Source of the DNA: CAYFVR01 sp046541515
GTDB taxonomy: Bacteria > Desulfobacterota > Desulfobacteria > Desulfobacterales > Desulfococcaceae
Direction: 5' to 3'
Assembly (NCBI GenBank): GCA_046541515.1
Contig: JBKHDD010000082.1
Span: forward strand, 1-20,537
DNA length: 20,537 nucleotides
The notes below the pieces were generated by a model that was given only the letters and a program-made list of their open reading frames with translations, was not told where the DNA came from and searched no databases. The position numbers and the translations under genes are program-made. Position 1 is the stretch's first letter. Every line of letters begins with the position of its first letter. Of this stretch, positions 15,033 through 20,537 are shown one piece after another.

Positions 15033-17060
15033 ATGATTCCTCCCGAACGGCAACAAATCATCGAGTTTTTTCTGAACCTCTACCGGCATCAGATGCGTGC
15101 GGTGAAGCGTCCGGCCCAATATCGGGAGGTGGAGGGCGCCTCGGGGCCGGGAGCGGAGGCCATTTACGAACTGCGGCTGAAGCAGGAGGACGGTTGGCGG
15201 ACCCGGCGCATGAGCCTGGGCCCACTGGCCGAGGAAAGCGGAAGCAAAAGTCGCTGTTACAAGGTGATCTACGACGAGCTGCTGGTGGTCAAGTTGCCGC
15301 CGCGGCCCGTGGAAAACTTCGATCGATATTTGGAGCACCTCCGACGGGAGCAGGAAATCGCGGCCCGGCTGTCTCCGGAGGTGGCCTGCATCACCCCCAG
15401 CGTTTCCGCGATCCTGCGCAAATTGCCCGATTTCGCCGCCGGCGTCGGCGGCCCGCCCGAGGCCTTCGAGGCCCGTTGCCTGGAACGGCTGCGACTGGCG
15501 CCCGAATTTCAGCGGCACCTCCAAATCGGCGGCCGCTTCGCCTTTTTCATGAGTCTGTCCCGCAACGCCTTTTTGGGAAGCGTCATCGGCGAAATGCACG
15601 ACCTGCGATCCCGGCTGGCCGCGGAAATTCTGGGGCAGGGCGAAGTGATCGACAATCCGGTTCGCTTCGAGGAGGTGTACGGGCGCGACGCGTTGGGTGG
15701 ATTTTTCGACCTTCAGGAGGCGCTGTCGGAATACGACGCCCGGATGGCCGAGCGGGTAAACGCATGGGGGCTGGCGGAGGACATTCCGGTGTTCCGCCGG
15801 AGACAGTGGTTTTTGGGGGCGTTGGCGGAACGGCGCGCCGACCCCTCCGCCGACGGCGTGCCCGACGACCGGGTGGGGGCGGTCGACGCCCTGCTGGACG
15901 AGGTGATGGAGAGCCACCGCCCCGTTCTGGACCGGTACCGGAGCGCCCTCCGGGTCCACGTGTTTTACCGGCTTCTGGGCCGAAATCGGACCGCCATGGC
16001 GGGTCTCATCGCCAACCTGCTGGAACTGCTGTCGATTTTGCGGGAAAAGGGCGTGGCCATGCGGGATCTCAAGCCGGACAACGTTTTTTTGGCGGGGGAC
16101 GTTTCCATTTCTCCGGCCATGCTCAGCGTCCCAGGGAACTACGCCATTGGGTTGATCGATTTTGAGACCGCCGTGGATTTTCATCCCGAGTCGGGGGCCA
16201 TCGCACAGCCCATGCTGGCCGGGACCCCGTCCTACGCCACGCCGGCTCATCTGTTCCGGAACGACCTGCTCGTTTCCCTCTTCGGCGATTTAAGCCGGGT
16301 GTTGCATCTCCAGGATTGGCAGGCGGTCACCAGCATGATTTTCAACGTGGTCACCGGGCGCCGGCTGGCCCGGGAGACGGGGCGGCTGATTCCCGAAATC
16401 ATGAAAATTATCCGCCAGTCCTTCCGGAAAAACCTGTCTCGACCCGAGGTGTTCAAGATTTGCAGCCGCGTCTTTTGGTTTAACGCCGCGGCGGAATTCC
16501 GCAAGAAGCTGAAGACCTACCGGCCGGTGCTGCAGGACGTTCGGGTGGAAATCCCGTTCCGGGCCCGGAAGATGTTGCGTGAAGAGCTGATGTTTCTGCG
16601 TTCGGAGGGGGTCAAGCGGATGCGTCGGCTGATTCTGGGGCAGGGGCTGTTTCGGTCCGAGGAGAGCCTGCGCTCGCTGATGCGGGCCACGCCCGAGGCG
16701 GTGGCCCAGTATCGGCGGACGTGGGAAGCCGGGGGCGGCTCCTCCCGCGTTTCTCCGGAGGTCCGGGAGCAGCTCCTGGACGTGCTGCGGACCTTGGAGC
16801 GGTACAAGGTCGAGCAGGTCCGCCGGACCGAGATCATCGATCGGCTGGAGTTGCGGCGACCGATGCTCACCGCGTTTCAGCTTCTGGAGATCATGTTCAA
16901 CGTGGTGCTCAACGCCATGTACCGCCCGGAATGGGGCCGGCTGGCCGAGGACGTGGGCGACATCCGACTGGACGAGGCCCGAAAGCCGGGAGCCACCGTC
17001 ATTTCCTACGAAGACACCATCGTGGTGGAGGAAAGCCTCCACCAGCTCGACGGCGTCTGA
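15033..17060 (+). CDS. Protein-kinase-like protein with long insertion and helical tail, 675 aa
   Basis: Likely serine/threonine-kinase fold, in an unusual form. The beta-3 lysine appears to be Lys87 in YKVIYDELLVVKLPP. About 257 mainly helical residues separate it from the catalytic loop, far more than normal. The loop MRDLKPDN (343-350) has Met for the usual His but keeps Asp345, Lys347 and Asn350. The metal-binding motif is IDFETA (375-380), DFE rather than DFG. Then come GTPSYATPAHL (397-407) as a P+1-like loop and DWQAVTSMIFNVVTGRRL (428-445) as subdomain IX. Residues 450-675 are helical with no recognised domain and no membrane segment. I chose the ATG at 15033 with AAGG five bases upstream; an open frame reaches 14799, so the start is not certain. 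Gene orientation opposes both flanking Hsp70 genes. Confidence 0.75.
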   Translation: MIPPERQQIIEFFLNLYRHQMRAVKRPAQYREVEGASGPGAEAIYELRLKQEDGWRTRRMSLGPLAEESGSKSRCYKVIYDELLVVKLPPRPVENFDRYLEHLRREQEIAARLSPEVACITPSVSAILRKLPDFAAGVGGPPEAFEARCLERLRLAPEFQRHLQIGGRFAFFMSLSRNAFLGSVIGEMHDLRSRLAAEILGQGEVIDNPVRFEEVYGRDALGGFFDLQEALSEYDARMAERVNAWGLAEDIPVFRRRQWFLGALAERRADPSADGVPDDRVGAVDALLDEVMESHRPVLDRYRSALRVHVFYRLLGRNRTAMAGLIANLLELLSILREKGVAMRDLKPDNVFLAGDVSISPAMLSVPGNYAIGLIDFETAVDFHPESGAIAQPMLAGTPSYATPAHLFRNDLLVSLFGDLSRVLHLQDWQAVTSMIFNVVTGRRLARETGRLIPEIMKIIRQSFRKNLSRPEVFKICSRVFWFNAAAEFRKKLKTYRPVLQDVRVEIPFRARKMLREELMFLRSEGVKRMRRLILGQGLFRSEESLRSLMRATPEAVAQYRRTWEAGGGSSRVSPEVREQLLDVLRTLERYKVEQVRRTEIIDRLELRRPMLTAFQLLEIMFNVVLNAMYRPEWGRLAEDVGDIRLDEARKPGATVISYEDTIVVEESLHQLDGV

Positions 17061-17085
17061 ACCCTCTCCCGAGGGCTCCGGGAGA

Positions 17086-17125
17086 TCGGGGCCCCTTTTC
17101 GGAGGTTCCGGCCCGAAGGCCCCGA
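17086..17125. terminator. Strong hairpin between convergent kinase and Hsp70 genes
   Basis: TCGGGGCC (17086-17093) plus TTCGG (17098-17102) pair with CCGAA (17113-17117) plus GGCCCCGA (17118-17125). This gives 13 bp with a four-base bulge on one side and a ten-base loop. No U-run follows, so it may act as a stability or Rho-assisted element rather than a classic intrinsic terminator. Confidence 0.5.
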
Positions 17126-17167
17126 CCCGGAAGCTCCAATCCCAAGGCCCGGATACGAAGGCTCCGG

Positions 17168-17183
17168 CGGCGATTTTTCGCCG
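17168..17183. terminator. Small hairpin, possible bidirectional terminator
   Basis: CGGCGA (17168-17173) and TCGCCG (17178-17183) form a 6-bp stem with a TTTT loop. It is 13 bp from the stop of the Hsp70 gene on the minus strand and 108 bp past the kinase stop. It lacks a clear U-tract, so it is only a candidate. Confidence 0.35.
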
Positions 17184-17195
17184 GCGCCCGTCAAA

Positions 17196-19037
17196 TTATT
17201 CCGCGCCCTGTTCCCGCACGTTGAACTCCAGCTTCCATCGCCGGTCGGCGTTTTCCCGGGAGACGCACCAGAGTTCCAGGGTTCCGATTTCGGTGACCCG
17301 GACTTCCAGGATGACCGGGATGGTGCTGCCGGGCTCGCCGTCCAGGGTGGTTTCGATGGTGGTGATGGGTTCGATTTCTTCCTCCCATTCGTCCACCAGC
17401 GTGCCCGGGGCGTCGTCCAGTCGTACGGTGGAGCCCAGGAAGTCGAACTTGACCGGTTCCCCCACCACCAGCACGAATTCCTGGTCCGGCAGGGAGGAGC
17501 CGGCGCCTTCCTCCATGCCGAAGGGGGCCACGCAGAGGGCCTTGATGGGCACCGGCATGCCCGGAACGGCGGGCATGGAGGCGGCCACGCCGATGTAGTA
17601 GGATCGGTTCAGGCCGCCGCGAATGCGAATGCCGGTCCCCCGCCGGGCCATGCCGTAGTAGGCCGCGCCCCGCGCCACCGCCAGGTCGAAATTGCGGTTG
17701 GCGATTTCTCGGACGCCGACCCCGTTTTCTCCCTCCTGCCAGGAACCCAGCACGTCCACCACTCGCTCGCGGATGCGGTCGGCCTTCATGACGCCGCCGT
17801 TGAACAGAATGGCCGTGGGGGCGGCGGAGGTCGCGGTTTCGCCGGGACCATGCCCCGAGGCGCCGGCCTCGCTCTGGCGACTTAGGAAATGGGCCAGATG
17901 GCGGGTGACGGCCGGGTCCGATTCGTAGGAAAGGCCCATCTGACGGATACCGGTTCGCGGCGGGGCGGCAGGTTGGGCGTCCCGCTCGCAGCGCGGGAAA
18001 AAGCCGTCGAGCACCACCCGCTCCACGGTGCCGGCATCCACGTCGGTCTTGGTGGTCCCGCCGATGAGGCTGCTGCCCCGGCCAAGAATGGTGACCGGAT
18101 GCACCTGGGCGTCGGCGTTCGACAGAAGCGCCTCCTTGGCCTTGCGGCAGGCGTGCCACAGGCCGCGCATCTGCCAGGCGTCCAGCCTTTTGCCCTTGGA
18201 ACGCCGTAGTTCCTCGGCCACCTGGTAGGCCAGGGCCAAATCCATGTTGTCGCCGCCCACCAGCAAATGGTCGCCCACGGCGATCCGGTCCAGCACCAGA
18301 TCGCCTTCCTCCTCGGAAACGTTGATGAGGCTGAAGTCGGAGGTTCCGCCGCCCACGTCGCACACCAGCACCAGATCGCCCTTTTGGACCTCCTCCCGCC
18401 AGGAATCTCCGGCCGCCTCGATCCAGGCGTAAAACGCCGCCTGGGGCTCCTCCAGCAGGGTGATTTGTCCCAGGCCGGCCATTTCCGCCGCTTTTACGGT
18501 CAACTCCCGGGCCACCGCGTCGAAGGAGGCGGGGACGGTGAGCAGCACGTCCTGGTGTTCCATCCCCAGGTCGGGGTTCTCGCCGGCCATGGTGTAGTCC
18601 CAGGCGTCCCGGATGTGGGTCAGGATGCGGGCGGCCGCCCCCACGGGAGAGAGCTTTTCCATGTCCTCGGGTCCGTCCCAGGGCAGGATCGGCTTGTTCC
18701 GATCCACCAGGGTGTGGCAAAGCCAGGATTTGGAGGAGGAAATCAGCCGTTGGGGCAGCTCCGCGCCCCGCTCCCGGGCGAATTCCCCCACCGCCATGTC
18801 GTTTCCGGTTTTCCAGGGGAGGTCCAGCGCGCCCTCCGAAACGTCGTGCGGGCCGGGGACGAACAGGAAGGAGGGCAACATGTCCCGCTTTTCCACCGCC
18901 CCCGCTTCCACGAGCTGGGAGATCGGCAGGACGCGGATCTCGGGACGTTGGCCCTTGGGGACGTCCGCTTCGGTGTAGGCGACCACGCTGTTGGTGGTTC
19001 CAAGATCAATTCCAATGATGTAGGTAGATTCAGGCAA
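17196..19037 (-). CDS. Non-canonical lidless Hsp70 homologue, 613 aa
   Basis: Hsp70-type ATPase and paralogue of the gene at 11957-14746. ATPase motifs are GIDLGTTN (9-16), TVPASFDAVAR (167-177), VCDVGGGTSDFSL (225-237), GGDNMDLALA (261-270), LFNGGVMKAD (411-420) and LAVARGAAYYG (452-462). The two share segments not typical of DnaK, such as SKSWLCH, LLEEPxAAFY, YESxPAxTRH and GTLxLWC. After a beta region (about 515-607, ending DRRWKLEFNVRE) the chain stops, so there is no helical lid and no EEVD-like tail. The start is TTG at 19037 with AAGGAG eight bases upstream and only eight residues before the first ATPase motif. It follows the DUF2760 gene by 101 bp and is probably in one transcript with it. 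Confidence 0.92.
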   Translation of the reverse strand: MPESTYIIGIDLGTTNSVVAYTEADVPKGQRPEIRVLPISQLVEAGAVEKRDMLPSFLFVPGPHDVSEGALDLPWKTGNDMAVGEFARERGAELPQRLISSSKSWLCHTLVDRNKPILPWDGPEDMEKLSPVGAAARILTHIRDAWDYTMAGENPDLGMEHQDVLLTVPASFDAVARELTVKAAEMAGLGQITLLEEPQAAFYAWIEAAGDSWREEVQKGDLVLVCDVGGGTSDFSLINVSEEEGDLVLDRIAVGDHLLVGGDNMDLALAYQVAEELRRSKGKRLDAWQMRGLWHACRKAKEALLSNADAQVHPVTILGRGSSLIGGTTKTDVDAGTVERVVLDGFFPRCERDAQPAAPPRTGIRQMGLSYESDPAVTRHLAHFLSRQSEAGASGHGPGETATSAAPTAILFNGGVMKADRIRERVVDVLGSWQEGENGVGVREIANRNFDLAVARGAAYYGMARRGTGIRIRGGLNRSYYIGVAASMPAVPGMPVPIKALCVAPFGMEEGAGSSLPDQEFVLVVGEPVKFDFLGSTVRLDDAPGTLVDEWEEEIEPITTIETTLDGEPGSTIPVILEVRVTEIGTLELWCVSRENADRRWKLEFNVREQGAE

Positions 19038-19059
19038 GGCGATGTCTCCTTATCCGCGG

Positions 19060-19110
19060 GCGCGTCGTCCGCCGGTTCCCGGTTTTGTCGGGCGTCGGCG
19101 GGCGACGCGC
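19060..19110. promoter_or_regulatory. Intercistronic stem-loop between DUF2760 and Hsp70 genes
   Basis: GCGCGTCGTCCGCC (19060-19073) pairs with GGCGGGCGACGCGC (19097-19110). The 14-bp arms have one mismatch and a 23-base loop. It occupies the middle of the 101-bp gap inside the likely operon. Such a structure could set relative expression by RNA processing, stability or partial termination. Confidence 0.55.
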
Positions 19111-19138
19111 GGGCGGCGTTCGGCAGGGTCGAGGCGAT

Positions 19139-19903
19139 TTAAAGGACTTCCACTTCGGCCGGGGCGATGATGGCCGGGTCCCGGTCGCCGGAGAGGGTGG
19201 GCAACTCGATTTTTCGGGCCTTCCATCCCCGGTGGCGAACGACGCCGGTAAAGGGCGGTTCGCCGGTCACGTTGCCGGTCAGTCGAATGGCGTTGGGGTC
19301 GAATCCCGGCGCCACGGTGAATTGGGATTCCTCCTCGGCGGCCAGCACGGGCCCCGGCTCCACGTATTGCTTGATCGCCTTGACGCAGTTTTCGTGGATG
19401 GTTCGAACCGCGGCGCCGATCTGGTCGTCGTCGTAGTCGTCCAGATCTTCCGAAAAGAAATCCATGAGCCGCCCTTCCCGCTGAAGGGCCGAAAAGAGAT
19501 GGAGAAACAGCCGCTGATCGGTTTTGCGCCGCGCCTCGGCCTCTTCCGCGGAGGATTTGGGCGGTTTGGGTCGTTCCGGGCTCTTTTTTGGAGACTCGGC
19601 CGGTTCCCGCTTCAGCAGCCGGGCCAGGGACAGGCGAAGGCAGAGCCAGAGCAGAAGGGCCGCTATCAGGAACACGCCAATGGAGACCGGCAGATAAAAC
19701 TGTCGGATCAGGTCCAGCGGCCCGGAGAGCGCCGCCAGCCGTTCCGCCAGTTCCGGGGTCGCGGCGGCCTCCAACGCGGCGAGTCGGCGCCCGGCGGCGT
19801 CCAGGGCGACGTGGAGCGCGCCGACGACGAGGGCGCAGAGCACCGCCATGAAAAAGAAAACCCAGAAAAGGGCGCGTCCCGAGTAGGCCTTGACCAGATT
19901 CAT
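19139..19903 (-). CDS. DUF2760-family membrane protein, 254 aa
   Basis: Predicted inner-membrane protein with a cytoplasmic C-terminal domain. Two membrane passes lie at about residues 12-31 (LFWVFFFMAVLCALVVGALH) and 72-92 (LPVSIGVFLIAALLLWLCLR). A Lys/Pro-rich linker follows at about 100-120. The C-terminal DUF2760 domain (about 125-254) carries LFLHLFSALQREGRLMDFFS, then DDDQIGAAVRTIHENCVKAI, FDPNAIRLTGNV and GEPPFTGVVRHRGW. From memory, DUF2760 genes commonly sit beside Hsp70 paralogue pairs in proteobacteria; no function has been assigned. AAGGAG precedes the ATG at eight bases. It leads the likely operon into the lidless Hsp70 and may anchor that system to the membrane (inference). Confidence 0.9.
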   Translation of the reverse strand: MNLVKAYSGRALFWVFFFMAVLCALVVGALHVALDAAGRRLAALEAAATPELAERLAALSGPLDLIRQFYLPVSIGVFLIAALLLWLCLRLSLARLLKREPAESPKKSPERPKPPKSSAEEAEARRKTDQRLFLHLFSALQREGRLMDFFSEDLDDYDDDQIGAAVRTIHENCVKAIKQYVEPGPVLAAEEESQFTVAPGFDPNAIRLTGNVTGEPPFTGVVRHRGWKARKIELPTLSGDRDPAIIAPAEVEVL

Positions 19904-19995
19904 AAAATCGACTCCTTCTTTCCGTTGGGGGACCGTTGAGTGAACGGGGAACCCGGGATTCCGGGGCGAATCAGGCGCGAACAGAATAATCTGGC

Positions 19996-20026
19996 ATTAT
20001 AAAACGGCCATGCCGGTGAATGTCAA
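19996..20026 (-). promoter_or_regulatory. Candidate strong promoter for the DUF2760-Hsp70 operon
   Basis: On the minus strand a perfect TTGACA (plus-strand 20021-20026) and a perfect TATAAT (19996-20001) are separated by 19 bases. This is longer than the ideal 17, so an activator that twists the DNA, or weak basal activity, is possible. GGCAT (19994-19998) and ATGCC (20010-20014) form an inverted repeat over the -10. The leader would be about 85 nt. Confidence 0.6.
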
Positions 20027-20047
20027 GAACCAAAAAGTCGGTTGACA
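20021..20047. repeat. Inverted TGTCAA / TTGACA pair
   Basis: TGTCAA (20021-20026) and TTGACA (20042-20047) are exact inverted copies with 15 bases between them. The left copy is the -35 of the DUF2760 promoter. The right copy lacks a convincing -10 downstream on the plus strand, so the pair may instead be one regulator site. Confidence 0.45.
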
Positions 20048-20080
20048 AGTAGCGGATATCGCCACAGGTTGAAGCCGTCG

Positions 20081-20141
20081 ACGCCTCTTGTTGAACCTCT
20101 TCGGCTGTGATAGGGGGAAAACCGTTTCCCGCCGGAGGCGT
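20081..20141 (+). other. Nested hairpins upstream of the small cysteine protein gene
   Basis: ACGCCTC (20081-20087) pairs with GAGGCGT (20135-20141). Inside, GGGAAA (20115-20120) pairs with TTTCCC (20125-20130) across ACCG. The structure ends 51 bp before the ATG at 20193 and could be a leader element. I do not recognise a known riboswitch or RNA family. Confidence 0.35.
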
Positions 20142-20192
20142 TCCCCACTGTTGTTTGACTCTTTCCCGTAACAAGTTCAAGGTACATGCGCC

Positions 20193-20363
20193 ATGACCGT
20201 ATACAAGTTTAAATTCGATTTTGAAATTGGCCATCTGGTGAAGAGCCCATGCAAGGAATGCGAGGAACGGGAGGAGTCCTTTCCCCACTGCGCTCGGGTT
20301 TGCAAATTATTGAACCGGGTGCAGGAAATTCTGGCGGAGACCCGTTCCATGTCTCGTAACTGA
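20193..20363 (+). CDS. Small four-cysteine protein, 56 aa
   Basis: Short cytoplasmic protein with a probable metal site. It opens with MTVYKFKFDFEIGHLVKSPC, then has Cys20, Cys23 (SPCKEC), Cys33 and Cys37 (FPHCARVC) and the helical tail KLLNRVQEILAETRSMSRN. The CxxC-x9-CxxxC spacing suits a zinc ribbon or knuckle. I recall similar small proteins annotated as hypothetical in deltaproteobacteria but cannot give a name. The start has AAGG ten bases upstream, a weak ribosome-binding site. An ATG at 20186 is out of frame. The gene diverges from the DUF2760 operon. The cysteine pattern and clean stop support a real gene despite its length. Confidence 0.65.
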   Translation: MTVYKFKFDFEIGHLVKSPCKECEEREESFPHCARVCKLLNRVQEILAETRSMSRN

Positions 20364-20537
20364 CCCGCTCCGGCACGTCGGTCCCCGGGCGCTTCCAGAC
20401 CCGGTTCCGGCGGCCATGTTTCCCGTCGGCGCGTTGGAATCGCCGAGGCCGATGATTTCTCCGGCTCGGTCGCCCCCTCGATTCCTCGGAGCAATCGCCT
20501 GAACCAATCGCCCGGACCGCCCGGACCGCCCGGACCG
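20364..20537. other. Right-end non-coding sequence with 9-bp tandem repeat
   Basis: No convincing coding frame is seen in these 174 bases. The last 27 bases are three exact copies of CCCGGACCG (20511-20519, 20520-20528, 20529-20537), cut by the window edge. The array could continue, or could lie in a gene whose body is outside. Confidence 0.5.

Noticed and set aside
20042..20070. Plus-strand promoter from the second TTGACA
   Set aside because: At 16-18 bases downstream there is only CAGGTT-like sequence, which does not match a -10 element.
20177..20507. Minus-strand frames at the right end
   Set aside because: They overlap the four-cysteine gene on the plus strand and show no motifs, membrane segments or good ribosome-binding sites.
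1..20537. tRNA, rRNA, insertion sequence or prophage genes
   Set aside because: I looked on both strands for transposase-like proteins, terminal inverted repeats and obvious tRNA cloverleaf sequence and found none I could support. A covariance-model scan would be decisive for RNA genes.

Overview
The window is a GC-rich bacterial chromosomal segment, densely coded and with no phage or plasmid genes. Several families in it are frequent in Deltaproteobacteria/Desulfobacterota: a NIL-domain ferredoxin, DUF4388, DUF4389 and DUF2760 proteins, a U32-like Fe-S protein and a small four-cysteine protein. I infer a strictly or facultatively anaerobic member of that group. This rests on gene content only, because no rRNA or other phylogenetic marker is present.

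Layout. Positions 61-4739 hold loosely arranged single genes: a KANL3/Tex30-type alpha/beta hydrolase (-), a secreted rhodanese (+), an 85-residue conserved hypothetical protein (+), a Uma2-type nuclease-fold protein (-), a U32-like protein with two cysteine clusters (-) and a DUF4389 membrane protein (+). The spacers here carry a 29-bp dispersed repeat (two copies), a REP-like hairpin and an 18-bp palindrome.

Positions 4857-7650 are a tight minus-strand operon read as NIL-ferredoxin, mnmA, mtaB. The stops and starts overlap, and a near-consensus sigma-70 promoter (TTGACA-17-TAGGAT) precedes the first gene. It joins two tRNA thio-modification enzymes to a small electron carrier. Divergent from it, 7797-11071 encodes an acyltransferase fused to an alpha/beta hydrolase, overlapping by ATGA with a cyclic-nucleotide-binding-fold/DUF4388 protein.

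Positions 11078-19903 form the most interesting block. On the minus strand, in transcription order, are a DUF2760 membrane protein, a lidless Hsp70 homologue, a second Hsp70 homologue whose lid region is replaced by a DUF3731-like domain, and a secreted seven-TPR protein. A protein-kinase-like gene of 675 codons lies between the two Hsp70 genes on the opposite strand. Both Hsp70 genes start with TTG behind good Shine-Dalgarno sites. I read the block as a membrane-linked non-canonical Hsp70 system, with the kinase as a probable regulator or later insertion. No function for such a system is known to me.

The right end (20193-20363) has a 56-residue four-cysteine protein, then non-coding sequence ending in a 9-bp tandem repeat that runs off the window.
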